A stretch of 64,000 bases of DNA from Acidimicrobiaceae bacterium (lineage in GTDB: Bacteria; Actinomycetota; Acidimicrobiia; Acidimicrobiales; UBA8190). Below the pieces are notes generated by a model. It saw only the letters and a program-made list of their open reading frames with translations. It was not told the origin of the DNA and ran no database searches. The translations under genes were made by a program, and so were the position numbers. The stretch is from the NCBI GenBank assembly GCA_003151475.1, contig PLXQ01000031.1:7244-71243 (forward strand), given 5' to 3'. Shown piece by piece: positions 34,267 to 42,490 of this stretch; position 1 is the first letter of the stretch; the number at the start of each line of letters is the position of its first letter.

Positions 34267-35246
34267 GGGCGGTGACGCCGCCCGGCGCCGTCGGCTTCCT
34301 GGTCGTCGGCAGCCCGCGGTCGGGAACGACCGTGGTGCAACGCCTGGCCTGCGAGATCCCCGGCGTCGGCATGCCCCCCGAGACCCATTTCTTCACCCGT
34401 TTCGCCACCCACCTGCTGACCCGGTACCCCTTCCCTCTGGCCCCACCGGAGCTCACCGAGGCCCTGCACGATTTCGCCGGGGCGAGCCATTCCGACGGGC
34501 TGGCCATCGATGTCGACGCAGTCGTGACCGACATGGGCGGAACCTGTCGGCGACCCATGGACATGTTCAATGCCCTCGTCCACCACCTGGCCGGCCCGGC
34601 CGATCTCTGGGGGGAGAAGACCCCGAACCACCTCATCTGGTGGAAGCCCATCAGCGAGGCCGCCCCCTGGATGCGCTTCGTGGCCGTCGTCCGCGATCCC
34701 CGGGCGGTGGTGGCCTCCAATCTCGAGATGCCCTGGCGCACGGACCGGACCCTTCCCCCCTGGGGCGAGCGCATGCACCTGGCCTTCGCCGAGCTCTGGT
34801 CGTTCTTCCAGGGCCAGGTCCTGCGCATGGCCCGGACCCTCGGGCCCGAGCGCTCCCTGGTTCTACGCTACGAGGACGTCGTGGCCGATCCCGACGCCAC
34901 CCGGGCCAGGCTGGCCTCGTTCCTCGGCCGCCCCGAAGGCGGGGACCTCCAATCGGTACCGTCGGGCATCGTCTTACCCTGGGAGTCGTGGAAGACCCAG
35001 GCCCTCGGCCCGGTGGGCGACGACCGCGTGGCGGCGTGGCAGAACCAGCTCGACCGGGGCCGCGCCTCCGACATCGCCGTCGTCTGTGGCCCGGCCATGC
35101 GCCGCTTCGCCTACGACGGCGCCCCATCGTGGCCGGCCACCGCCGTTGGCTGGGCCCGGATCGGCCCCCTGCCCGCCGCCCGCCTGGCCCGTTACGCCCG
35201 CGGCCGGCGCCTGCATCTCCGGACGATTGAGACCTACTCGCTGTAG
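34263..35246 (+). CDS. Sulfotransferase family protein 6
   Basis: 327 aa. FLVVGSPRSGTTVVQRLAC is the PAPS P-loop at residues ~11-29; HFFTRFATHLLTRYPF, LWGEKTPNHLIWWKPI and FVAVVRDPRAVVASNLEMPW near residue 145 complete the PAPS site; LVLRYEDVVADPDATRARLA is the late block. GTG start at 34263 overlaps the upstream GT4 stop. Last gene of the plus-strand operon, 6 bp from a convergent GT4. Confidence 0.86.
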   Translation: MRAVTPPGAVGFLVVGSPRSGTTVVQRLACEIPGVGMPPETHFFTRFATHLLTRYPFPLAPPELTEALHDFAGASHSDGLAIDVDAVVTDMGGTCRRPMDMFNALVHHLAGPADLWGEKTPNHLIWWKPISEAAPWMRFVAVVRDPRAVVASNLEMPWRTDRTLPPWGERMHLAFAELWSFFQGQVLRMARTLGPERSLVLRYEDVVADPDATRARLASFLGRPEGGDLQSVPSGIVLPWESWKTQALGPVGDDRVAAWQNQLDRGRASDIAVVCGPAMRRFAYDGAPSWPATAVGWARIGPLPAARLARYARGRRLHLRTIETYSL

Positions 35247-35252
35247 ACGGAT

Positions 35253-36419
35253 CTATCGGTGCCGGCGCTCGAGCAGCCGCTCGTACACGGCCATGGTCGT
35301 CTCCACCACCCGCCGATCGTCGAACTCCGCCTCGGCCTTGCCCCGACCGGCGCGGCCCATGGCCCGGCGCCGATCCGGGTCACCCGCCAACTTCTCGATG
35401 GCGCCCGCCAGGGCCCCGGCGTCGCGCACGGGAACGAGCAGGCCGGTGACGCCGTCGTCGACGGCCTGGCGACACCCCCGGACGTCGGTGGCGATGACGG
35501 GGAGCCCGCTGGCAGCGGCCTCCATGGCGGAGCGGGGAAATCCCTCGCGGTACGAGGGTAAGACGAAGATGTCGAACCCGTGATAGAGCGTCTCCACGTC
35601 GTCGCGCCGGCCCAGAAACTCGATGTTGCCGACGGCGCGCGCCGCTTCGATGTCATCGGGCCCGAGGCTGTCCGCCTTCTCGTCGTCCAGTGGCCCCACC
35701 ACCACGACGACGACCCCGGGACACCGCTCGCGCACAAGGACGGCGGCATCGAATAATTCGCGCAGTCCCTTCTGCCATACCAGGCGACCGACGAGACCCA
35801 CCACCACTTTCTCGGGGCCGATACCGAGAGCCTGCCGCGCCCGGGCCACACTGTCGGCATCGGGTGGCGGGGTGAAGCGCTCGAGATCCACACCGTTACC
35901 GAGCAGGACGATCTTGCTCTCCGGAACCCGCAGACGGCGGAGGACGTCGATGTCCTCCACGTTCTGCAGCAACTCGGCGCCCGAGAACATCGAGGCGAAG
36001 CGCTCGATGCCGTAGACGGCCAGTCGTCGCCCGAGAGCATCGTCCTCGGTGGCGTAGAGACCGTGGATGGTGTTCACCACCACGGGCACCCCGGCCAGGC
36101 GGGCCGCGATCCGGCCGTAGAGCCCGGGTTTCGGGTTGTGGGTGTGGACGATGTCGGGCTTCAGCCGGCGCAGCAGTCGGGTCAGCTCCCCGAGAGCCAG
36201 CGCGTCTTGTCCCACGGCCACGGCGCGCGTGGCATGACGAAGGGCCTCGTGGCGGATGCCCTGGGCGGTCAGCTGCTCGACCCACGGTCCCGTAGCCGAC
36301 ACCCCGATCACATCCATGCCGGCGGCGGCAAAGGCCCGCAGCTGGGGCGCCAACAGAAGAGCGAGGCTCATGTCGGTGGTGGTCACGTGCACGAGGCGAC
36401 GCCCCGCCAGGGTGTTCAC
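35253..36419 (-). CDS. GT4-family glycosyltransferase
   Basis: 388 aa. LVHVTTTDMSLALLLAPQLR, DIVHTHNPKPGLYGRIAARL near residue 92, VLLGNGVDLERFTPPPDADS, VVGLVGRLVWQKGLRELFDA and LPSYREGFPRSAMEAAASGL near 290 are textbook GT4 motifs. It resembles WbpH/WcaL-like lipid-linked glycan transferases. ATG 36419 overlaps the upstream GT4 stop by 4 bp, so it is the last gene of a three-gene minus-strand group. Confidence 0.9.
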   Translation of the reverse strand: MNTLAGRRLVHVTTTDMSLALLLAPQLRAFAAAGMDVIGVSATGPWVEQLTAQGIRHEALRHATRAVAVGQDALALGELTRLLRRLKPDIVHTHNPKPGLYGRIAARLAGVPVVVNTIHGLYATEDDALGRRLAVYGIERFASMFSGAELLQNVEDIDVLRRLRVPESKIVLLGNGVDLERFTPPPDADSVARARQALGIGPEKVVVGLVGRLVWQKGLRELFDAAVLVRERCPGVVVVVVGPLDDEKADSLGPDDIEAARAVGNIEFLGRRDDVETLYHGFDIFVLPSYREGFPRSAMEAAASGLPVIATDVRGCRQAVDDGVTGLLVPVRDAGALAGAIEKLAGDPDRRRAMGRAGRGKAEAEFDDRRVVETTMAVYERLLERRHR

Positions 36420-37588
36420 CCGGCGCCGTCGAGGAGACTCGAGTAGATCGACTCGATCTGGGTCGCCGCCCGGGCCACGTCGAACATCTCGCTGTGGGCG
36501 AGGGCCCCGAGCCCGATCCGGCTCCGCAGCGCTTCGTCGGCCACCAGCCGTTCGATGGCCCCGGCCAAGAGGTCCGCCCGGCCCGGTGCGACGACCAGAG
36601 CGTCGACCCCGTCGGTCAGGAAGTTGGGGATCTCCCCCACGGCGGTGGTGACAATGGGCAGACCCATGCTCGTCGCCTCCATGATGGCCACCGGTAACCC
36701 TTCGTAGCGCGAGGCGAGGACGAAGATGTCGGCGCCGGCCATGAGCCGCAGCACATCCGACCGCGGTCCGAGCAGCAAGAACCGCTCACCCAGACCGAGT
36801 GACTCGTGCAGGGCATGGACCTCGTCGCTCTGCGGTCCGCGTCCGACGGCGGCGAACCGCACGCCGACGCCGTCGTCGAGAACCCGACGCGCCGCCTCGA
36901 GTAGCACGTCGTAGCCCTTCTGAGTCCGCAGATTGGCGACGGTCAGGGCCAGAAGACAGCCGTCGGGCACGGAGAGCTCGGCATGCACCTCGGCGCGCAC
37001 TTGAGCGCGCCGCGACCGTAACTCAGCGATCCGGGCCTGGTCGACCCCGTGCACCACCACCTGCGCCCGGTGCCGCAGTGCTGCTGGCAGGGCGTCACCC
37101 ACAGACTGAGAAACGGCGATGAGACTGCTGTCGCGCCCGATGCCGGCCCGGTTGATCCACCGCAAGGCGAAGGCCGTCTTGTCCCACATGTTGTGGTCGG
37201 TGTACACGAGCACGGGGCGACGGCTCGGAGGCAGCGTGAGCGCCACCAGACGCCCGAGGGCGGCGGCATAAGGAAGGTGGAAATGCACGAGGTCATAGTC
37301 TCCGGCGACCAGAAGCCGTCGGAGGACAGGTAACCAGCGCGGGTCGCCGTTTCCCCGCGCCCCGAGGGCGTGGACCGTGATCCCACTCGCCTCCACGGCG
37401 GGAACGAGCGAGTTCTCGGAGGCCAACACGTAGGCCACCTCGTAGTCAAAGGTGTCGCTGTCGCGGTTGGCCACCACATCGACGAGGAGCTGTTCGGCTC
37501 CCCCGTAACCGAGGCACTTGATCAGGAGCAGTACCCGCGGGCGCCTGGTGGTGCCGGTCGCGGACTGCCGTGCCGGGCGCCCTTTCAT
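36416..37588 (-). CDS. GT4-family glycosyltransferase
   Basis: 390 aa. VLLLIKCLGYGGAEQLLVDV near residue 19, LVHFHLPYAAALGRLVALTL, VVHGVDQARIAELRSRRAQV, LALTVANLRTQKGYDVLLEA and LASRYEGLPVAIMEATSMGL near 305 identify a GT-B retaining glycosyltransferase. Donor unknown. ATG 37588; the 79 bp between it and the upstream GT2 hold no gene. It overlaps the next gene by 4 bp. Confidence 0.9.
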   Translation of the reverse strand: MKGRPARQSATGTTRRPRVLLLIKCLGYGGAEQLLVDVVANRDSDTFDYEVAYVLASENSLVPAVEASGITVHALGARGNGDPRWLPVLRRLLVAGDYDLVHFHLPYAAALGRLVALTLPPSRRPVLVYTDHNMWDKTAFALRWINRAGIGRDSSLIAVSQSVGDALPAALRHRAQVVVHGVDQARIAELRSRRAQVRAEVHAELSVPDGCLLALTVANLRTQKGYDVLLEAARRVLDDGVGVRFAAVGRGPQSDEVHALHESLGLGERFLLLGPRSDVLRLMAGADIFVLASRYEGLPVAIMEATSMGLPIVTTAVGEIPNFLTDGVDALVVAPGRADLLAGAIERLVADEALRSRIGLGALAHSEMFDVARAATQIESIYSSLLDGAG

Positions 37589-37667
37589 TGACCACGATGC
37601 TACCGGGGTCGTTCTCCGACCCGATGTTCCGACCGGGATCCGGTCCGGCGCGCAGTGGTGCCTGGCG

Positions 37668-38504
37668 TCAGGGAAAGAAGGCCCGCTGTGTCACGGAACC
37701 GGCGAGGCGCCCGAGACGCACCCCGGCGGCGCGCACCCAACGACGCCGCACCCCGACCTGGCCGAGACGCGGCACCGACACGACCAGCCACGCCCATGAC
37801 TTGACGGCACCGGCGACATCGCGCGTGGCGCCGCGCCCCCGGTAGCGGCGGTAGAGCTGGGGTCCGCACCGGCCGTAGGCCAGGGCCCGGCGAAACAGTG
37901 AACCGAGATGGGAATCCTCTCTCTTGGCCACCAGGGCGTCGGGGGCGATGGCGAAGGTGAACCCCTCCAGCTGCAGGCGCCAGCAGAGGTCGATGTCCTC
38001 CCCCACGAACAATTCCTCGTCGAATCCGCCCACCGCCTCGAACGCCGTGCGCCGCACGGCCAGGTTGGCGGCCAGACCGGCGGGCAGAAATCCCAGTTGG
38101 CTCGTGGCCGCCGGGCTCGGATCACTACCGGGAACGCCGTTCAGCGACGAGAGGTCGAAGGTCCCGGCCACGACATCGGCGCGACCGAGAGCGGCCACGC
38201 AGGCGGTCAACCAACCGGGTTGGACGACATCGTCGGCGTCGCAGAAGGCCAAGAGCTCGCCCCGCGCGGCCATGACGCCGGCATTGCGGGCGGCCGCCGG
38301 ACCGACACGCGCCGACGCGTCGAGAACACGCATGGCGGCACAACGCTCAGCCCAGTCGCGGGCAAGAGCGACACTGGCGTCGCTCGAACCGTTGTCGGCC
38401 ACCACGACCTCCCACGGTTCGTCACAGTGCTGTGCGGCCAGCGCACCGAGCTGCTCGTCCAGCCACGGCAACCCGTCACGCACGGGCAGGACAACGCTGA
38501 TCAT
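37668..38504 (-). CDS. GT2-family glycosyltransferase
   Basis: 278 aa. ISVVLPVRDGLPWLDEQLGA, VVVADNGSSDASVALARDWA, ARNAGVMAARGELLAFCDAD (DxD donor-metal site near residue 92), FDEELFVGEDIDLCWRLQLE near 170 and a C-terminal membrane-associated helix. Typical inverting GT-A enzyme of glycan assembly. ATG 38504 is 16 bp from the divergent GT2 gene, so the two promoters overlap. Confidence 0.88.
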   Translation of the reverse strand: MISVVLPVRDGLPWLDEQLGALAAQHCDEPWEVVVADNGSSDASVALARDWAERCAAMRVLDASARVGPAAARNAGVMAARGELLAFCDADDVVQPGWLTACVAALGRADVVAGTFDLSSLNGVPGSDPSPAATSQLGFLPAGLAANLAVRRTAFEAVGGFDEELFVGEDIDLCWRLQLEGFTFAIAPDALVAKREDSHLGSLFRRALAYGRCGPQLYRRYRGRGATRDVAGAVKSWAWLVVSVPRLGQVGVRRRWVRAAGVRLGRLAGSVTQRAFFP

Positions 38505-38508
38505 CGGC

Positions 38509-38514
38509 TAACGT
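38509..38514 (+). promoter_or_regulatory. -10 box for a leaderless GT2 transcript
   Basis: TAACGT followed by 6 nt and GTG 38521. The divergent gene starts at 38504, so there is no room for a conventional leader. Confidence 0.5.
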
Positions 38515-38520
38515 ACCAGC

Positions 38521-39495
38521 GTGACGGCACGTGACGAGCGAGACGCTCGCCGTACCGATACTCCGGATACCCCCCTTCTCGACAACGTGGTGGCCGTGGT
38601 CCTGACTTTCCGTCGGCGGCGCTTGGCCGGCGACGTCGTCCGCTCCCTGCTCGACGTCGAGGGTTTCGCTCCCGATCACGTCGTCGTCGTCGTGAACGGC
38701 GACGGTGGTCTCGACGATCCCGATCTCGAGCAGCGGGTCCGCATGCACCGGCTGCCGGTCAACGTCGGTCCCGGGGCGGGTTTCGGCCAAGGCCTGCTCG
38801 AAGCGTTCTCCGATCCCTCCATCGACTGGGCCTATCTCTGCGAGGACGACGTCGGCCTCTTCGATCTGCCTGGTCCACGCGTCACCGAAGTCCTCACACG
38901 CGTGGCTTCTCTCTCCGATCGGTCCGTTCCCGTGGGAGCCATCGTCTCCTACGGCCGGGCCTACACCCGGCGCGGCGGGCACACCGAGAACATGGTGCCG
39001 CCATCAAACAGCCCCCACGGTCTGGCACCGGTGGACGTCGCCTGCTGGGGAGCGACCCTGGTGGCGCGCGCCGTCGTCGACGCGGGCATCGTGCCCGACC
39101 CCGAGTGGTTCTTCGGTTACGAAGACTTCGATTTCTTCTCTCGGCTGCGCGCCGGGGGCTTCTCCGTCATGGTGGACGCCGTCGCCGCGCGCGCCGTAGC
39201 CGGACAACAGACTTCGCAGGGACGCGCCCAAGCGCTCGGGGGTGACCGGCCGGTGGATGCGGCCGAGGCATGGCGCGCCTACTACGTGGCCCGGAATTTC
39301 TTCACCTTCGCCCGGCGCTATGGCCACCCGAGCTGGCTGGCGTGGCACCTGGCCTATTCGCTGCGCCGGTTGCAGCTCGCCGGCGGGCGGGCGGAACGAT
39401 CCGCCTATATCCACGGACTGTGGGACGGGGCCAGGGGTCGACTCGGGCGGAACCCGAAGTACGTCAGTGAAGAAGGAGAGCATCCCCTTCCGTAG
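38521..39495 (+). CDS. GT2-family glycosyltransferase (rhamnosyl/galactofuranosyl-type)
   Basis: 324 aa. VVAVVLTFRRRRLAGDVVRS, VVVVVNGDGGLDDPDLEQRV, MHRLPVNVGPGAGFGQGLLE, WAYLCEDDVGLFDLPGP (acidic DDV donor site near residue 105), VDVACWGATLVARAVVDAG and WFFGYEDFDFFSRLRAGGFS near 205. The ...CWGATLV and GYEDFDF blocks are typical of rhamnosyltransferase-like GT2 proteins such as GlfT1. Donor unknown. GTG 38521 follows a TAACGT box by 6 nt, suggesting a leaderless mRNA. Confidence 0.85.
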   Translation: MTARDERDARRTDTPDTPLLDNVVAVVLTFRRRRLAGDVVRSLLDVEGFAPDHVVVVVNGDGGLDDPDLEQRVRMHRLPVNVGPGAGFGQGLLEAFSDPSIDWAYLCEDDVGLFDLPGPRVTEVLTRVASLSDRSVPVGAIVSYGRAYTRRGGHTENMVPPSNSPHGLAPVDVACWGATLVARAVVDAGIVPDPEWFFGYEDFDFFSRLRAGGFSVMVDAVAARAVAGQQTSQGRAQALGGDRPVDAAEAWRAYYVARNFFTFARRYGHPSWLAWHLAYSLRRLQLAGGRAERSAYIHGLWDGARGRLGRNPKYVSEEGEHPLP

Positions 39496-39518
39496 CCGAC
39501 CGCCCCGGTGTTAAAAAC

Positions 39519-40544
39519 CTACCGCCGACCTCGCCGCACCGCTCCCGCGGGGCGCTGGACCTGGTGACCTCGCCCGGACACTTGGCCGGCGACGCTGCGG
39601 CCGGCGACGCCGTGATGCACAGCCGTGTGGTGACTGGTGCCGTGGTGCACGGTTCCATGGCCGGCTGAGACGTGGTTGCCGGCATGGTTGCCAGCGGCCC
39701 GGTTGGCGGCAGCGCCATGCGGGGTGCGGTCACCGTTGCCGTGGACGCCGAAGCGGCCACAGGCGCCGGGGACGCGCGTGGCCCGGGCCCCAAAGCGGCC
39801 GCCACCACCGGGCAACCGAAGGCAGGTGCTGGTGGCGGGAACGGTGCCGCCCCCCGAGGAAGTGCCGCAGAACCGGCTCGGGTCATACCCGTAGTGCGAA
39901 GACGCCCACGGTGAGTCGATGACGGCGCGGGCGAAGGTGCCGCAATCGGCGTCGCCTTGCGACAGAACGCGCAGAATGTCGGTGTAGGCGTGGTTGCCCA
40001 GCAAAGTGGCAGCGGTGGCGGCGATGCCGATCTGGATGTCGGGGAAGATCGGGATGCCGGTGTTCTGGCCCGCCGTGGTGATCTGGTGCGAGTAGTGCCC
40101 GGCACCGAGCGAGGTGTTGAGCGGGTTATCGGCCCACAGCCCACCTTCGTTGTTCATCCATGACTCGACGAGAGACAGGTTGCCGGCGGTGGCGGCGATG
40201 GCGTACATGCCCTTCGACTGCATGTCCACGGCGGCGATCACGTCCTGGGCCACCTGCGCCTCGGTGGTGGGGTCCACGATGACAGCGTCCTTCCCGATCG
40301 GTGAAGACGCCGAAGAGGTGCCCGGCACTGACACTGCGGACGCCGACACAGCACCGCCGTTCGAGAGGTGCTCATGGCTGACGGCCGGTCGGGACACCGA
40401 CGGCGCAATGCGAGACGCAATCCCGGGGGTGTCGACAGCACCGGAGGCGACCTGCGCCCCCCACAATCCGATTACAGGAGTGACGACCATGATCGGCACC
40501 AGGGCGCGCCACGTCACACCGCGCCGTTGCTCATTTCCCCCCAC
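39519..40544 (-). CDS. Secreted protein with a lysozyme-like central region and His/Gly-rich tail
   Basis: 341 aa. Signal peptide with hydrophobic VPIMVVTPVIGLWGAQVASG, then a Ser/Ala-rich linker. Residues ~95-220 contain LVESWMNNEGGLWADNPLNT and IQIGIAATAATLLGNHAYTD, a layout seen in actinobacterial secreted proteins that I associate with a lysozyme or glucosaminidase-like fold, without being able to place a catalytic residue. The C-terminal ~110 residues are Gly/His/Arg-rich low complexity. GTG 40544 is chosen because TACCAT (40551-40556) lies 6 nt upstream, giving a leaderless mRNA. Confidence 0.6.
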   Translation of the reverse strand: MGGNEQRRGVTWRALVPIMVVTPVIGLWGAQVASGAVDTPGIASRIAPSVSRPAVSHEHLSNGGAVSASAVSVPGTSSASSPIGKDAVIVDPTTEAQVAQDVIAAVDMQSKGMYAIAATAGNLSLVESWMNNEGGLWADNPLNTSLGAGHYSHQITTAGQNTGIPIFPDIQIGIAATAATLLGNHAYTDILRVLSQGDADCGTFARAVIDSPWASSHYGYDPSRFCGTSSGGGTVPATSTCLRLPGGGGRFGARATRVPGACGRFGVHGNGDRTPHGAAANRAAGNHAGNHVSAGHGTVHHGTSHHTAVHHGVAGRSVAGQVSGRGHQVQRPAGAVRRGRR

Positions 40545-40550
40545 CGAGCA

Positions 40551-40556
40551 ATGGTA
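40551..40556 (-). promoter_or_regulatory. -10 box for a leaderless transcript of the secreted protein
   Basis: On the minus strand TACCAT, 6 nt, GTG 40544. It lies in the 50-bp gap downstream of the Wzz-like gene, so the secreted protein probably has its own promoter. Confidence 0.45.
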
Positions 40557-40594
40557 CAACCCGACTGCGGCGAATTGGCTCCGGTAGCGACTCT

Positions 40595-42490
40595 TTAGGC
40601 CTCGACCCACGGCGGCGAGTTCCGACGGCGCTTGCGGCCGTGACGGGCCATGGAGGACGCATTCACCAGCTGGTCCTCGTCCTCGGCGTCGGTCCGTGCC
40701 GGTCGTTCCGCGGCGCGTCGCAAGTCCTTGCGCCCGAAATGGACCTCGGTCAGGGTGGCACCCACCACCGGGGCCGAGATCCGCCGTAGGAAAGCGCCCG
40801 ATCGCGTGGCCTGGTCGACCCGGGTCCACCACCCTTGGATGACCACCAACACGACATCGACGGCAGGCACGAGAGCCTCGGCGTCATGGACGGCCAGTAG
40901 AGGGGCGTCCACGATGACGACGTCGGCCACCTCGCGGGCCGAAGCCAGGATTCCCGGCGCATAGGGGGCCAACTGGCCCGGGCCCATCAAGAGACGTCCC
41001 AGCGCCAGGCTGCGCACCCCGGGGATCTCGGTCGGCCGGGTGGATGCCGCCACCGTCTCGGCCGACGGGTCGGAGCCCACCGGAGCCATGGCCAGCGTGT
41101 CCTTGGTGTGATCACGCTGACGAAGATCGGCTGTGGTCACCACGAGCGCCTGTTGCCCTGCTTCGGCGAAGGCGGCGGCCAGATTGGTGACCACCAGGGG
41201 CCTGGTCGGCTCGGCCCCGGCCGACACGATCAGAATGACCTCACGGGGCCGTTCGGTCGCCGCTCCCGGCGATGGATCGGGTCCCAGGATCGGCTCGAGC
41301 AGGATCGCCGTCCGTAGCATCCGGTAGGACTCGGCCACGACCGAGGAGGGCTCGCTGAAAACGGCAAAGGGGGAGGCGACCACCGGAGCCGCCGTCGAAC
41401 GCCGTAGGCCCCGCCGAGGGGCGACAGTCATCTCGGGTATCTCGGCCAGAACGGGGTAGCCCAGAACCTCCTGGGTGCGCGCCACAGTGCGCAACCGCTT
41501 GTCGAGAGCATCGAGGAGAAAGACCAGGCCGAGCCCCACGATGGCCCCCACCGCCAGACCCAACAGGGCCCGGATGGAGCGGCGGTGGAGGATCGAGACA
41601 TGGGCCGCGATCTTCTTGGCCGTCTTGGCCAGCGCCGGCTGGAGCACGACGAAACCCGACGACGGGATCGGGTTCTGCTTCAAGGCATTCTCGCTCGACA
41701 GAGCAGCCTGGTAGGCGGAGCTCAGGACGGCGAGCTGCTGCTGAAGCAGAGCCAGGTCGGAGTTGCCGCTCTTGTTGGCGGTCAGGACGCCCGGGGCGGC
41801 GCGACCTGCGAGGTCGGAGGCACCAACGGCGTGGGGTGCCGTCGTGGTCGTGGTCGTGGTCGTCGTCGTTGTCGTCGGCGGAGGTTTCGGAGCCGTGGTG
41901 GTGGTCGTCGTGGTCGTGGTCGTCGTGGTGGGGGGAGGAGGCGTGGCAGCGACGATCTGGTCCGAAATGTTCTGAATCTCGTTCGAGAGGTTCGATATCT
42001 TCTGCTCGGCGGTTCTAACCGCCTTGTCGTGTTGAGCCTTCAGGCGCTGGTTGATGTAGTCGTTGAGCGCGGCGACGAAGTCGTTGGTCAAATTGGCCGA
42101 ACGCTTGGCCGAAGGCTGCTTCACCGAGATCCGTATGGTCCCCACCGGTGTCAGGGACTTCTTCTTCTTCTTGGCCGAGGCGATGATGATGTCCTTCTCC
42201 AGCTCGCTCGGCTTGCCCTTGATGCCCGCCGTCTTGGCGGCGTTGACGATCACCTGTTGGTTGGCGGCGAAGAAGACGATCTGTTGGAGGGTGATCGGCG
42301 CCCCGATCGAATTCGGGCCCTGAGAGCTGCCGGGCGTCACCCCGGCCAGCACCGACGCCTCGTATTCGTTATGGGCCACCGGACCCGAGCTGGAAGGGAA
42401 AAGACCCGCCACGATGGCCCCGACCAGGGCCACGGCGATGATGACCGGCCAGCGCCGACGGAGAGCGTCTCGATAGTTAATCGGCTCCAT
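40595..42490 (-). CDS. Wzz/BY-kinase-like chain-length protein with degenerate ATPase domain
   Basis: 631 aa. Membrane helix ~13-33 (RRRWPVIIAVALVGAIVAGL), an extracytoplasmic region with a coiled coil, two poly-Thr blocks (~183-217), a second membrane helix ~312-335, then a cytosolic ParA/BY-kinase-like domain. In place of a Walker A lysine loop it reads SAGAEPTRPLVVTNLAAAFA, while ADVVIVDAPLL (Walker B) is kept, and no C-terminal tyrosine cluster is visible. So it is probably a chain-length regulator that no longer binds ATP as a kinase. ATG 42490 preceded by GGGAACGGGCC. Confidence 0.82.
   Translation of the reverse strand: MEPINYRDALRRRWPVIIAVALVGAIVAGLFPSSSGPVAHNEYEASVLAGVTPGSSQGPNSIGAPITLQQIVFFAANQQVIVNAAKTAGIKGKPSELEKDIIIASAKKKKKSLTPVGTIRISVKQPSAKRSANLTNDFVAALNDYINQRLKAQHDKAVRTAEQKISNLSNEIQNISDQIVAATPPPPTTTTTTTTTTTTAPKPPPTTTTTTTTTTTTAPHAVGASDLAGRAAPGVLTANKSGNSDLALLQQQLAVLSSAYQAALSSENALKQNPIPSSGFVVLQPALAKTAKKIAAHVSILHRRSIRALLGLAVGAIVGLGLVFLLDALDKRLRTVARTQEVLGYPVLAEIPEMTVAPRRGLRRSTAAPVVASPFAVFSEPSSVVAESYRMLRTAILLEPILGPDPSPGAATERPREVILIVSAGAEPTRPLVVTNLAAAFAEAGQQALVVTTADLRQRDHTKDTLAMAPVGSDPSAETVAASTRPTEIPGVRSLALGRLLMGPGQLAPYAPGILASAREVADVVIVDAPLLAVHDAEALVPAVDVVLVVIQGWWTRVDQATRSGAFLRRISAPVVGATLTEVHFGRKDLRRAAERPARTDAEDEDQLVNASSMARHGRKRRRNSPPWVEA
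41840..41940. repeat. GTC/GTG trinucleotide-rich tract encoding poly-Thr
   Basis: Two runs of near-perfect trinucleotide repeats code for about a dozen Thr each, separated by a Pro/Ala/Lys segment. Such tracts may change length by slippage in units of codons, which would lengthen or shorten the extracytoplasmic linker without shifting frame. Confidence 0.7.

Noticed and set aside
41840..41940. Regular short repeats as a possible CRISPR array
   Set aside because: They are in-frame trinucleotide repeats coding for Thr, with no spacers and no cas genes.
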